25,538 nucleotides of DNA from an uncultured Haemophilus sp. (GCF_937976265.1 NZ_CALJRX010000071.1:1-25538); one strand, 5' to 3'. Counted from the stretch's first letter, positions 16,177 to 24,928 are shown. Program-made: numbers and translations. Notes: a model not told the origin generated them from the sequence alone.

Positions 16177-16815
16177 TTACCCCTTCAAACTCATAAGTTG
16201 TTTTGCATCTAATGAATGGAATGTACGGTAAATTTTGTTTACCAACACCACCATTATGATGACGGCAAAGATAGCATCTGTGGCAATTCCGATTTCCACT
16301 AACTCAGGTGCTTTATTTGCCAATAAGGCTAATGTGAGATGAGAACCGTTTTCCATCAAACAATAACCGAATACTTGTTTTACGATATTGCGTTGGCTAA
16401 CAATGCACACTAAACCTAATAAGAAGTGACTTAATGACACTGATAATGCCGGTTTAAGATGTGCAACCAATGGCAAATCGATCGGGACAACAACAAAGTA
16501 GCACAATGTGACTATCACTGCTGTGATCGGGATCAACCAAGCGACATTTATTCCAGCCGGAGTTTGACTTTCATCAACTTTTTTCATCGCATAGATTAAA
16601 ATCGCGGGCACCAAAACCACTTTGGTAATAAATGCGCTAATTGACCACATGTAAAGTTCGTGGGCTTGCATTTCATTGGCAAGATAAACAAACAGTAATA
16701 CCAATACCAATGATTGCAAACTGTAAAATAACGCAGCTTTTTTGGCGGTTCGAACCATAATTACGCAAAGAGAGGTAATAATGAGTAAACACGCAAGTCC
16801 ATTTATCATTAACAT
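16177..16815 (-). CDS. hyfE: Hydrogenase-4 membrane subunit HyfE (NuoK-like)
   Basis: The product is 212 residues (E. coli HyfE 216), with six to seven predicted membrane helices and hardly any soluble part. HyfE proteins correspond partly to NuoK/MrpC of complex I and antiporters. Recognisable sequence includes GYCLMENGSHLTLALLANKAPELVEIGIATDAIFA, in which a membrane glutamate (LMENG) matches the NuoK-type acidic residue. It lies between hyfD (15 bases) and hyfF (4 bases). The gene is absent from hydrogenase-3 operons and so supports the Hyf assignment. Confidence 0.92.
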   Translation of the reverse strand: MLMINGLACLLIITSLCVIMVRTAKKAALFYSLQSLVLVLLFVYLANEMQAHELYMWSISAFITKVVLVPAILIYAMKKVDESQTPAGINVAWLIPITAVIVTLCYFVVVPIDLPLVAHLKPALSVSLSHFLLGLVCIVSQRNIVKQVFGYCLMENGSHLTLALLANKAPELVEIGIATDAIFAVIIMVVLVNKIYRTFHSLDAKQLMSLKG

Positions 16816-16830
16816 AGATTCCTCCTTAAC

Positions 16831-18276
16831 CTACCCCGCCAAACCTAACCAATATGCAGCAATGAAGCTAGAGCATACAGACATCACCATGAGAATCACT
16901 AATACGATACTCATTGAAAATGTAATTGGTTGTGCTTCAGCCACTGCTTCTGACGGTTTACCGATGACACATTGTCCGAATTTATACAACAACCACACGA
17001 ATGTCGCGGTAGATTCAATTAAAGCAAGCACCATCAACCAAGTGATCCAGCCGTATTCTTGGCCTAATTCAAATCCGGCCGCAAATAATGGATATTTACT
17101 AAAGAACCCGTTAAACGGTGGCACCCCGGCAATAGCTAACGCAGCCACACCAAATCCAGCTCCGACCACTGGCATTGTACGCATAATGCCTTGTAGTAAT
17201 GGCATAGAACGGGTTCCTGTCGCATAACTTAATGAACCTGCAACCAAGAAGAATAAGCTTTTCGCGAAAGCATGGTTGAAGATGTAGCTAATCGCTGCCA
17301 CAAAGGCAAGTTTAGAGCCTAATGCGGCAAGAGAAATCCCAATGAAAATATAGGAAAGTTGGGTAATGGTTGAATACGCCAATAAACGTTTTAAGTCAGT
17401 TTGTGGCAAGTACATCAAGAAGCCATAAATCAAGGTAATCATCGCCATGATGATGCCGACTTCGCCCACAATATGTGGAATCTCACCAGCAGACATCACA
17501 GAACGAGCGAAAATATACACCCCAACTTTAACCATTGATGCGGCGTGCAAATACGCACTCACCGGTGTTGGTGCTTCCATCGCATTCGGTAACCAAATTT
17601 GCATTGGTAATTGCGCTGATTTACCCCACGCAGCAAACATCACACCGAATAGCACGATGGTTTTCGCACTCGGATCTAAATGTTCTAACGCTGTGATAGA
17701 GAAAGTACCTGATTGGCTGAACAAATAGGCTGCAGCAATATATAACCCGATTGCACCAACATGGGTAATAATCAAGGCTTTCATTGCAGCGGCTTGGGCT
17801 TTTGGTGTTTGGTAATAACTGATTAATGCCCAAGAACATCCCCCAGTAATTTCGAAGAACAATAATTGTCCTGCTAAAGTTGAGGAATACACCAAGCCTG
17901 CCATGGCACCGATAAAAATAAGCAAGAAGGCATAAAAACGTGGTAACCCGTTATGTGGGTGCTCACGGTTTTTATCGGTTAAATAGCCACAAGAATATAA
18001 GCAGATTAAGAAACCTAAGGCCACAACAGCAAAGGCAATTAATGTACTGACTGCATCAAGAGTCACACCAAAGATCGCGGTTTTATCAAAAGCGACAATG
18101 TCATAAGTGACGCTTTGATGACCATCGGCAAACCATTGTCCGGCGACTAACATTGTTCCCAATGTAGCAAGCGCAGCAAATACTGTAGCAATTTGAGCAA
18201 AGTGTTTTTTGTTCAAACCGACAATAAACGCCCCGACGAAAGGTAAAATGATTGTAATCAGAGCTAAACGTTCCAT
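16831..18276 (-). CDS. hyfD: Hydrogenase-4 membrane subunit HyfD (antiporter-like)
   Basis: The product is 481 residues (E. coli HyfD 479). It is an integral membrane protein of the NuoL/M/N family. The hallmark loop reads LPMQIWLPNAMEAPTPVSAY, followed by LHAASMVKVGVYIFAR with the conserved membrane lysine, and KRLLAYSTITQLSYIFIG later. With HyfB and HyfF it gives the complex three antiporter-type subunits, against one in hydrogenase-3. That has led to the proposal that Hyf complexes translocate more ions; it is not proven. The gap to hyfC is 11 bases. Confidence 0.95.
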   Translation of the reverse strand: MERLALITIILPFVGAFIVGLNKKHFAQIATVFAALATLGTMLVAGQWFADGHQSVTYDIVAFDKTAIFGVTLDAVSTLIAFAVVALGFLICLYSCGYLTDKNREHPHNGLPRFYAFLLIFIGAMAGLVYSSTLAGQLLFFEITGGCSWALISYYQTPKAQAAAMKALIITHVGAIGLYIAAAYLFSQSGTFSITALEHLDPSAKTIVLFGVMFAAWGKSAQLPMQIWLPNAMEAPTPVSAYLHAASMVKVGVYIFARSVMSAGEIPHIVGEVGIIMAMITLIYGFLMYLPQTDLKRLLAYSTITQLSYIFIGISLAALGSKLAFVAAISYIFNHAFAKSLFFLVAGSLSYATGTRSMPLLQGIMRTMPVVGAGFGVAALAIAGVPPFNGFFSKYPLFAAGFELGQEYGWITWLMVLALIESTATFVWLLYKFGQCVIGKPSEAVAEAQPITFSMSIVLVILMVMSVCSSFIAAYWLGLAG

Positions 18277-18287
18277 ATTTGTCCTCC

Positions 18288-19256
18288 TTACAACCCAGTG
18301 AAGTAAAATACAAACGCCAACACAGAAATGCCGAAGCCGACCACGGTTAAACGTCCTGTTAACATAAAGCGGGTACGAGAGAGTGTGTTTTCAAAGACAC
18401 AAGCCAACACGAATACCACTAATAATTTCACGAAGAATAAAACACCGCCTAAAATGACCGCACTTAAGCTCATCTCTGTCGGGATACCAAACGGAAGCAA
18501 CACGCTCACAAAGATAGATGCTACAACCATCGATTTTAAGCTTAAGCCGACTTTTAATAAGGCAAGTGCTGGACCAGAGTATTCAGTCAATGGACCTTCT
18601 TGCAATTCTTGTTCCGCTTCCGCCAAGTCAAATGGGATTTTACCCATTTCAATAAATACGGCGAAGAACGCGGCGGCGATAGCAATCACTGTCGCAATTG
18701 GATATTGCCAAGTGTTTTCGGAAAGTGCATTACCGATAACCGCAAAATTGGTTGAACCGGCAATTAAAGCAATCACAAGGAATGCCAACATAAGAATTGG
18801 CTCTACCAAGACACCTAATGTCACTTCACGGCTCGCCCCTAAACTTGAGAATGTGCTGTTTGAATCCAAACCCGCGATGGAAAAGAAGAAACGGAACAAG
18901 GCGAATAAGTAAATCACGGTGATTAAATCACTGCCAGCGCCAAATGGTGCGACACGGGTAAATAAAGGCAAGCTCATGGCAACCACCATCACGGTGCTGA
19001 TTAGCACATAAGGCATCACTTTAGAAACCCAACCCGCATTGTCTGGCCAAATGTTTTGGCGTTTCATTAATTTCGCAATATCGCGATAATCTTGTAACAC
19101 GCCTGGACCGCGACGAGATTGAATTCGAGCACGGATCATACGTGAAATACCGGAAAATAACGGTGCAAGGGCAAGCAAAATCAAGGCTTGCACAATGGCA
19201 AAAACAAACATTCCGGCAGATGTTGCAATTTCTGAAGGTAACGTAATCATCTTCAA
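18288..19256 (-). CDS. hyfC: Hydrogenase-4 membrane subunit HyfC (NuoH-like)
   Basis: The product is 322 residues, the same length as E. coli HyfC. It belongs to the NuoH/HycD family that anchors the soluble arm to the membrane arm. Its first loop after helix one reads RIQSRRGPGVLQDYRDIAKL, typical of the family. A later loop contains FDLAEAEQELQEGPLTEYSG, the acidic loop that in NuoH faces the quinone cavity; here no quinone is expected. About eight membrane helices can be seen. There are only 4 bases between the hyfB stop and this start region. An uptake sequence occurs at 18457-18465. Confidence 0.96.
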   Translation of the reverse strand: MKMITLPSEIATSAGMFVFAIVQALILLALAPLFSGISRMIRARIQSRRGPGVLQDYRDIAKLMKRQNIWPDNAGWVSKVMPYVLISTVMVVAMSLPLFTRVAPFGAGSDLITVIYLFALFRFFFSIAGLDSNSTFSSLGASREVTLGVLVEPILMLAFLVIALIAGSTNFAVIGNALSENTWQYPIATVIAIAAAFFAVFIEMGKIPFDLAEAEQELQEGPLTEYSGPALALLKVGLSLKSMVVASIFVSVLLPFGIPTEMSLSAVILGGVLFFVKLLVVFVLACVFENTLSRTRFMLTGRLTVVGFGISVLAFVFYFTGL

Positions 19257-19260
19257 CCTC

Positions 19261-21282
19261 CTACATCAACGCAATGGAAAGTAGTATTGCCACCAAGGCA
19301 ATCACGAAGTACACGCAGTACACACGGAAGTCACCTTGTTGCAACCATTGGATTTTAGTTCCTAACCAAGGAATAAAACGAGCGATCGGCATGGTCACTT
19401 TTTCTTCCCAGAAAGGTTCTGTTTTTGTTGCGCCTTTAATTACCGCTTGGATGCCTTTATCACCTAAAGGTGCAGGATCCAATACTTCGCGCAAGGTATA
19501 AAGCGGTTTGAAAATCGTACGTAACGGACGAGTAAAACTACCCGCAGAAGCCGCCATATCTTGTTCATAAGCATAACCACAAGCCCATGGATTGCCTTTT
19601 GCACGATCGGATAAACGTTGATTTTTGGTGAAGGCGTAAAAACTAAATGGCAAGAAGAAGAATGCCAATAGCATGATAGTCACCATCGGTGTTGAAAGCG
19701 CGGTATGCGGTTCAGCTTGTGCGACCACTACGCCATTTTGAGCCAACATTAGCGGTTCGCTATGAGCAAGTGCGGTCGAAATTTTCGCAATTATTGGGGT
19801 CACCACAGATGCGCCCACACCTAACAATACACAACATAAGGCTAATACCGCCATGGCAATGACCATTGGTTTTGGCACTTCGCGTGCATTGGCTGCTTTT
19901 TCGCTACGCGGTGCACCACCGAAGCTGATACCGTACACTTTCACGAAACAAAGTGCTGCTAACGCCCCCGTCAATGCCAACATAATGATGGCGACAGGAC
20001 CGGCAAGTTTTAAGACGAAGTCATCACTTTGGCTTAAGGTGAATAAAGATTGATAAGTAAACCATTCACTGACAAAACCGTTAAACGGTGGCAATGCAGA
20101 AATCGCCATGGTACCGATTAAGAAACAGAACGCAGTGTAAGGCATAAGTTTGCCTAAGCCGCCCATTAAGTCCATGTCTTTAGTATGCAAGCGATACATT
20201 ACAGAACCTGCACCTAAGAATAACAAGCCTTTGAATACGGCATGGTTAAGTAAGTGGTATAACCCACCAAGTAAGCCCACGGTTGCTAATACTGGATGAT
20301 GTGTCGCGATACCAATCATACCAACGCCCACTCCCATCATAATGATGCCGATATTTTCTACCGTGTGATAAGCCAAGAGTTTTTTGATGTCATGTTCTGC
20401 CAAGGCATAAAGTACGCCAAGTACGGAAGAGACTGCACCGAAACCAAGCACGATAACGCCATACCAAACATTGGTAGAACCGAGAAGATCAACCCCCACT
20501 TTAATGATCCCGAAAATACCAATTTTTACCATCACACCAGACATCATCGCGGATGCATGAGAAGGTGCAGCTGGGTGAGCTTTCGGTAACCAGCTGTGTA
20601 ATGGAATCATCCCTGCTTTGGCGCCAAAACCTAAAAATGCCAAAATAAAGGCGGTAAAGGCAAGCGGTGCCGGTAAAGTGGTTTGACGGAATGCGCTAAA
20701 TTCAAAGCTACCGGCATAGCAGTAGAAAATGAAGAAGGCGATCATAATTAACACCGAACCGGCATGTGCAATAAAGAAATAAAGCAAGCCTGCATTTACG
20801 GCGTTGTCATCTTGTTCGGTAAGGACTAAGAAATAAGATGCCAATGACATCATTTCAAAGAATACAAGGAAGTAGAACGCATTATCGCTGGTCACTAACG
20901 CAACCATGGAAGCGATAAATAAATTCATAAAGAAGCCCATAGAACCTGCGCCTTTACCTTTATATTCTTTTACATATGAGAAAGAATAAAGTGCGGTCAC
21001 AATCACTAATAAAGAAATGACGCACACCATAAACGCCGCCAATCCGTCAATACGGATGGAGAACGAGGCAAATTCAAATGGGGTTTTGAAAACATCAACG
21101 ACAGTGTCGCTGCTGATCAGAACGGGGATGCAGGCAACAATACCTAACACTCCAGCAAGTACACCGGTCACGCCGGATATATTGATTGAAAGTTGTTCGT
21201 TTCGTCTCACTGCGAGCGAAATAAACGCACCTACGACATAAATCAACAGGGTCGTGATGAGTAAATTGATTGGTAAACTCAT
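19261..21282 (-). CDS. hyfB: Hydrogenase-4 membrane subunit HyfB (NuoL-like)
   Basis: The product is 673 residues from the ATG at 21282, preceded by GGAG. This matches E. coli HyfB (672). An upstream in-frame start at 21315 would add 11 residues with no ribosome site and is rejected. It is a large antiporter-like membrane subunit; the signature is IPLHSWLPKAHPAAPSHASA, then MMSGVMVKIGIFGIIKV with the membrane lysine, and KKLLAYHTVENIGIIMMGVG. The C-terminal part (from about 540) has a cytoplasmic section with NPWACGYAYEQDMAA and ends in a final helix. It lies 36 bases after hyfA. Uptake sequences occur at 19768 and 20989. Confidence 0.96.
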   Translation of the reverse strand: MSLPINLLITTLLIYVVGAFISLAVRRNEQLSINISGVTGVLAGVLGIVACIPVLISSDTVVDVFKTPFEFASFSIRIDGLAAFMVCVISLLVIVTALYSFSYVKEYKGKGAGSMGFFMNLFIASMVALVTSDNAFYFLVFFEMMSLASYFLVLTEQDDNAVNAGLLYFFIAHAGSVLIMIAFFIFYCYAGSFEFSAFRQTTLPAPLAFTAFILAFLGFGAKAGMIPLHSWLPKAHPAAPSHASAMMSGVMVKIGIFGIIKVGVDLLGSTNVWYGVIVLGFGAVSSVLGVLYALAEHDIKKLLAYHTVENIGIIMMGVGVGMIGIATHHPVLATVGLLGGLYHLLNHAVFKGLLFLGAGSVMYRLHTKDMDLMGGLGKLMPYTAFCFLIGTMAISALPPFNGFVSEWFTYQSLFTLSQSDDFVLKLAGPVAIIMLALTGALAALCFVKVYGISFGGAPRSEKAANAREVPKPMVIAMAVLALCCVLLGVGASVVTPIIAKISTALAHSEPLMLAQNGVVVAQAEPHTALSTPMVTIMLLAFFFLPFSFYAFTKNQRLSDRAKGNPWACGYAYEQDMAASAGSFTRPLRTIFKPLYTLREVLDPAPLGDKGIQAVIKGATKTEPFWEEKVTMPIARFIPWLGTKIQWLQQGDFRVYCVYFVIALVAILLSIALM

Positions 21283-21318
21283 AATATCACTCCATTGATT
21301 ACAAGTTAAACACACTAA

Positions 21319-21918
21319 TTATCTTGGGATAGCAGGCGAAGAAACCATTGCCATTTCACGTTTTCTTTCGTTAGCCTGTTTGATACTCTCATCACTAATA
21401 ATAAATAACGTTTTGGTCGGACAGGTTTGTACACAAGCCGGACCATCTTCACGGAAATAGCAAAGATCGCATTTCACCGCAATGGCTTTCACGCCTGGTT
21501 GCCATGCCAGCATATTGTGTAAATCCGTATTATCTGGTGCAGTACGAATATCTCGTTTTACCGCATCAGTGAAGGAAAATCCTTCATAATAGGTCGGTGC
21601 GTCAATCGGTGCAGAACCATGTTGGGTAATGGCACCGAATGGGCAAGCAATACCACAAAGTTTACAACCGATACAGAGACTTTCGTTAAGTTGAATGGTG
21701 TCATCGATATGTGTAATGGCGTGTACAGGACACACGGTAGCACATGGTGAATCATCGCAATGACGACAGAGAATTGGCACGGTTACATCGTCATTACGCA
21801 TGACTTGTAAGCGTGGAAAAGATTGTAATCCGAAAGCTTTATGCACTTCGCTACAAGCAGCCATACAGGTGTTGCATCCAATGCAATCCTTCGGATCACC
21901 GATAACAAAACGATTCAT
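21319..21918 (-). CDS. hyfA: Four-cluster ferredoxin subunit HyfA (electron input from FdhF)
   Basis: The product is 199 residues (E. coli HyfA 205, HycB 203). Sixteen cysteines are arranged as four [4Fe-4S] motifs: CIGCNTCMAAC (12-22), CRHCDDSPCATVC (51-63), CIGCKLCGIAC (82-92) and CDLC with CVQTC (150-166). All ligands are intact. The protein links FdhF to the hydrogenase arm. It is the first gene of the hyf operon, with the strong ribosome site GGAGGGG 5 bases before the ATG and an FNR/CRP-like box about 100 bases upstream. HyfA is preferred over HycB because of the downstream hyfDEF genes. Confidence 0.95.
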   Translation of the reverse strand: MNRFVIGDPKDCIGCNTCMAACSEVHKAFGLQSFPRLQVMRNDDVTVPILCRHCDDSPCATVCPVHAITHIDDTIQLNESLCIGCKLCGIACPFGAITQHGSAPIDAPTYYEGFSFTDAVKRDIRTAPDNTDLHNMLAWQPGVKAIAVKCDLCYFREDGPACVQTCPTKTLFIISDESIKQANERKREMAMVSSPAIPR

Positions 21919-22019
21919 ACATTCCCCTCCTTGTATGTAAATAACGTTTCTACAATAACCACTCTAAAAGTAAGGATACTCCTGTCGAAAAGTAAAGCTC
22001 AAGAAGTAATTCAAAAATT

Positions 22020-22035
22020 TGTGATTAAGATCAAA
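22020..22035. promoter_or_regulatory. FNR/CRP-like box upstream of hyfA
   Basis: The plus strand reads TGTGA-TTAAGA-TCAAA, 9 of 10 bases of the CRP core TGTGA-N6-TCACA. The same bases read on the minus strand as TTGAT-CTTA-ATCAC match 9 of 10 of FNR. It lies 24 bases before a -10-like hexamer for hyfA, close to the class II activator position. Which protein binds cannot be decided from sequence. Confidence 0.6.
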
Positions 22036-22069
22036 AGATTTCCATAGTTTTTCTATTACTGTGATGTAG

Positions 22070-22083
22070 CTGTTAAATAACAG
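22070..22083. repeat. Small dyad CTGTTA-AA-TAACAG in the hyfA-hypC gap
   Basis: Six-base perfect arms flank two A. The core TGTTAAATAA (22071-22080) fits 9 of 10 positions of a WGTTAATTAW ArcA-type box, so an ArcA site is possible. The evidence is weak, as such AT-rich motifs are common. Confidence 0.35.
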
Positions 22084-22261
22084 TGAAACATAATAATTTT
22101 ATGTTAAAAATGTGAACAAGCTTTCAACAATATATATCCCCCTATCTGAAATATCGCTATACAAATTTAAATGGTTACGTGATAGAATTTCTCCTTAGCA
22201 GTATGTTTATTGGCACACAATAAACAATTCATCTCATAAACATTTTAACTAAGGACAGATT

Positions 22262-22537
22262 ATGTGTTTAGGTATTCCGGGACAGATCATTCAAGTAGCT
22301 GACAGCGCATTACAGCTTGCTGTAGTCGATGTGTGCGGAGTAAAAAGAGAAGTTAATATTTCATTAATTTGTCAGGATGACCCAAAACCTCTGGTTGGCA
22401 AATGGGTTCTCGTACATGTAGGTTTCGCCATGACAATTATTGATGAAGAAGAGGCCAAACAGACTCAAGAAGCCTTAATTGCGATGAGCCAGCTAGAACA
22501 CGAAGTCGGCGATTTTCTTGGTCTCAATCAAAAATAA
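22262..22537 (+). CDS. hypC: Hydrogenase maturation chaperone HypC
   Basis: The product is 91 residues, as usual. HypC binds iron and its CO and CN ligands with HypD and escorts the group to the large-subunit precursor. The N-terminus MCLGIPGQII supplies the essential Cys2, exposed after removal of Met, and His52 lies in VHVGFAM. AAGGA is 7 bases upstream of the ATG. The gene is divergent from hyfA and only 13 bases from hypF, so it forms a hypCF transcript. HypC rather than a HybG paralogue is chosen because no other hydrogenase is present in the window. Confidence 0.96.
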   Translation: MCLGIPGQIIQVADSALQLAVVDVCGVKREVNISLICQDDPKPLVGKWVLVHVGFAMTIIDEEEAKQTQEALIAMSQLEHEVGDFLGLNQK

Positions 22538-22550
22538 ACAGGATTGCGTT

Positions 22551-24818
22551 ATGCAAGGGATCGAATTACGCATAAAAGGAAAAGTTCAGGGCGTGGGATT
22601 TCGCCCTTTTGTTTGGCTTCTGGCAAATCAATATAAGCTAAACGGAGATGTCAATAACGATGGACAAGGCGTATTAGTTCGTTTTGTCTCCCCACCAGCA
22701 GATGCACTCAAGCAATTTTTGTCCGATCTACAAACCAAACTCCCTCCGCTAGCGCAAATTACTGACATTACCCAGCGTTCAATAGATTGGCCTGAAGCCA
22801 CCACTGTAACAGGCTTTACCATTCGGGAAAGTGAAAATAATCAAATGGACACGCAAATCATTCCCGATGCAGCAACCTGTCCACATTGTTTAGCTGACTT
22901 ATTCGATCCCAACAATCGACGTTACCACTACCCCTTTACCAATTGTACCCATTGTGGCCCACGTTTTACCATCATCAAGGCAATTCCTTACGACCGAAAA
23001 AACACCGCGATGTCAGTTTTTCCGCTTTGTCCACAATGTGAAAAAGAATACAAAGATCCCGCTGATCGTCGTTTTCATGCTCAACCCAATGCTTGTTCTG
23101 TTTGCGGCCCCCATATCTGGTTACAAAATCGAGAACAAACGCTTGCTACTCATGAAACTGCGCTAAAACAGACCGCACTTTTATTACAACAAGGTCATAT
23201 CGTCGCCGTTAAAGGCTTAGGCGGTTTTCATCTAGCCTGTGATGCGAATAACCAAAAGACGGTTGATTTATTACGTCAACGGAAACATCGTCCGACAAAA
23301 CCGTTAGCCATTATGGTGCCTGACTTGCAGTTTTTACAGGATTTAGCGCCTCAAGAAACAGAATTGCTAACCAGCAGCGCTGCACCAATTGTACTGCTAG
23401 CAAAACATAAAGTACCCAATATTGCTGATAACATCGCACCTCACTTACGAGAAATTGGTGTCATGCTTCCAAGCAATCCACTGCAACATTTGTTATTACG
23501 CGCGGTTAATCGTCCGCTCGTGATGACTTCTGCGAATGCAAGCGGGCAACCTCCCGTACTGAAAAATGAACATGCGGTAGAACAATTGGCCGACTTGGCT
23601 GATGTTTATCTTTGTCACAATCGCGATATTCTACAACGTGCTGATGATAGCCTTGTTCGTGTTGCCTTCGATGGATTAGAAACATTGCGTCGCGCCCGTG
23701 GCTATGTGCCCGATGAAATACCACTTGAAACACAAAGCACAAAAAATGTGTTGGCGTTGGGTTCTGATCTGAAAAATACATTCTGCTTACTACGTCACAA
23801 TAAAGCTGTACTGAGCCAACATATTGGCGACACAGCAAACGAACAAGTGCGGTCACAATTAAGTGAAAATCTTGAATTATTTCAGCATATTTACCAATTT
23901 AAACCAGACATCATTGCGGTGGATGCTCACCCCGGCTATTTTTCATCTTCCATCGGGAAACAACTTGCTGAACAGCAACAAATTCCCTCCATCGAAGTAC
24001 TGCATCATCATGCACACATCGTTAGCGTGATGGCTGAGCACAGTTGCAATGAACCTGTAATTGGTCTTGCTCTAGACGGTATCGGCATGGGCGAAAATGG
24101 ACAGCTTTGGGGTGGCGAATGCCTACTTGTTGATTATCAACATAGTCAATATTTAGGTGGTCTGCCGGCTGTTGCTCTACCAGGCGGCGATCTTGCCGCC
24201 AAACAACCTTGGCGTAACTGGCTGGCTCACCTGCATCAATTTGTGCCGCAATGGCAAGAAATTCTCACAAAAACTTGCACTGAACCGAATTGGCAAATAC
24301 TAGTCAATGCCATTGAGCGCGGACTCAATTGTCCACCTATATCATCTGCAGGTCGTTTATTTGATGCCGTAGCTTATGCTCTCGGCATTGCACCAACCAT
24401 TGTTTCTTGGGAGGGTGAAGCGGCTTGTCATCTCGAAGCGCTAGCAAACACCTCATCTTTGGAGACACAAACACAAAGTGCGGTCAATATTCCAGTAAAA
24501 ATGCCGCTTATCGGCAATAAACTGGATTTGGCTTACTTTTGGCAAAGTTGGTTGAATTATCATGCATCTGTTGAAGATAAAGCCTTTGCCTTTCATTATG
24601 CTCTCGCCCAAGGTTTTGCTGAACTTGCGGCAAACCAAGCTCGCCAACACCAATGCCGTACTATCGTGTTATCTGGTGGTGTAATGCATAACCAACTGCT
24701 ACGTCGCTTATTAAAAGAAACGTTGAGCGAATTCCGTGTACTAAGTGCGCATAAACTACCAATGGGGGATGGCGGACTCAGTTTAGGTCAGGCTGTTATT
24801 GCCATGCATAGAAACTGA
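22551..24818 (+). CDS. hypF: Hydrogenase maturation carbamoyltransferase HypF
   Basis: The product is 755 residues from the ATG at 22551 with AGGA upstream; a TTG at 22518 inside hypC is rejected. HypF makes carbamoyl-AMP from carbamoyl phosphate and ATP and transfers the carbamoyl group to the C-terminal Cys of HypE. The domains are in order: acylphosphatase (KGKVQGVGFRPF, about 9-20), a two-zinc finger region with eight cysteines (110-185), a YrdC-like domain (about 200-385, KHRPTKPLAIMV), and a Kae1-like transferase domain (400 to end) with HHHAH at 485-489. All expected motifs are intact. Three uptake sequences (23172, 23845, 24476) lie in the gene. A strong terminator follows 25 bases after the stop. 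Confidence 0.97.
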   Translation: MQGIELRIKGKVQGVGFRPFVWLLANQYKLNGDVNNDGQGVLVRFVSPPADALKQFLSDLQTKLPPLAQITDITQRSIDWPEATTVTGFTIRESENNQMDTQIIPDAATCPHCLADLFDPNNRRYHYPFTNCTHCGPRFTIIKAIPYDRKNTAMSVFPLCPQCEKEYKDPADRRFHAQPNACSVCGPHIWLQNREQTLATHETALKQTALLLQQGHIVAVKGLGGFHLACDANNQKTVDLLRQRKHRPTKPLAIMVPDLQFLQDLAPQETELLTSSAAPIVLLAKHKVPNIADNIAPHLREIGVMLPSNPLQHLLLRAVNRPLVMTSANASGQPPVLKNEHAVEQLADLADVYLCHNRDILQRADDSLVRVAFDGLETLRRARGYVPDEIPLETQSTKNVLALGSDLKNTFCLLRHNKAVLSQHIGDTANEQVRSQLSENLELFQHIYQFKPDIIAVDAHPGYFSSSIGKQLAEQQQIPSIEVLHHHAHIVSVMAEHSCNEPVIGLALDGIGMGENGQLWGGECLLVDYQHSQYLGGLPAVALPGGDLAAKQPWRNWLAHLHQFVPQWQEILTKTCTEPNWQILVNAIERGLNCPPISSAGRLFDAVAYALGIAPTIVSWEGEAACHLEALANTSSLETQTQSAVNIPVKMPLIGNKLDLAYFWQSWLNYHASVEDKAFAFHYALAQGFAELAANQARQHQCRTIVLSGGVMHNQLLRRLLKETLSEFRVLSAHKLPMGDGGLSLGQAVIAMHRN

Positions 24819-24843
24819 TAATTCCTAATATTAAAATATAAGA

Positions 24844-24886
24844 AAAAGAGTTAATCGAAAAATAACGATTAACTCTTTTGTTTTTT
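24844..24886 (+). terminator. Terminator of hypCF
   Basis: A perfect 14-bp stem (AAAAGAGTTAATCG at 24844-24857 and CGATTAACTCTTTT at 24866-24879) has an 8-base loop and is followed by GTTTTTT. The A-rich 5' side could also let it stop the facing sufS-like transcript. Confidence 0.92.
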
Positions 24887-24928
24887 GTATTTCTACTTTC
24901 TTCTGTTATTATCTCAGTATAAATTTCT

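Larger units (their letters stand above)
21919..22261. other. Divergent hyfA-hypC control region
   Basis: These 343 bases carry no plausible gene. From left to right they hold the hyfA ribosome site, a TTTACT -10-like hexamer (minus, 21996-21991), an FNR/CRP-like box (22020-22035), the dyad CTGTTA-AA-TAACAG (22070-22083), AT-rich DNA with TAGAAT at 22183-22188 as a possible hypC -10, and AAGGA at 22251-22255 before the hypC ATG. I saw no sigma-54 -24/-12 pair in either direction. Confidence 0.7.
449..24484. repeat. Dispersed hin-type DNA-uptake signal sequences (at least 20 copies)
   Basis: The 9-mer AAGTGCGGT starts at 449, 1074, 2978, 8222, 10895, 16068, 19768, 20989, 23845 and 24476. Its complement ACCGCACTT starts at 477, 4280, 5751, 6866, 8015, 12263, 14710, 15480, 18457 and 23172. 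The spacing averages about 1.2 kb, as in Haemophilus and Aggregatibacter. The longest gaps are 8231-10894 (fdhF and the following promoter region) and 20998-23171. None occurs after 24484. Only the pair at 449/477 forms a hairpin. The span given is the outer limit of the set, not one element. Confidence 0.95.

Noticed and set aside
18328..18912. 194-residue plus-strand ORF opposite hyfC
   Set aside because: It is the antisense of a conserved NuoH-like gene, Thr/Asn/Lys-rich, without ribosome site or known motif.
10550..21918. Complex I (nuo) operon
   Set aside because: NuoB/C/D/H/I/L/M/N-like subunits are present, but HyfG keeps both NiFe cysteine pairs and there are no NuoE/F/G genes; hycI and fdhF are adjacent.
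22195..22225. Possible sigma-54 promoter at TTGGCACACAATAAACA before hypC
   Set aside because: TGGCAC matches the -24 element but the -12 position reads AAACA instead of TTGCA.
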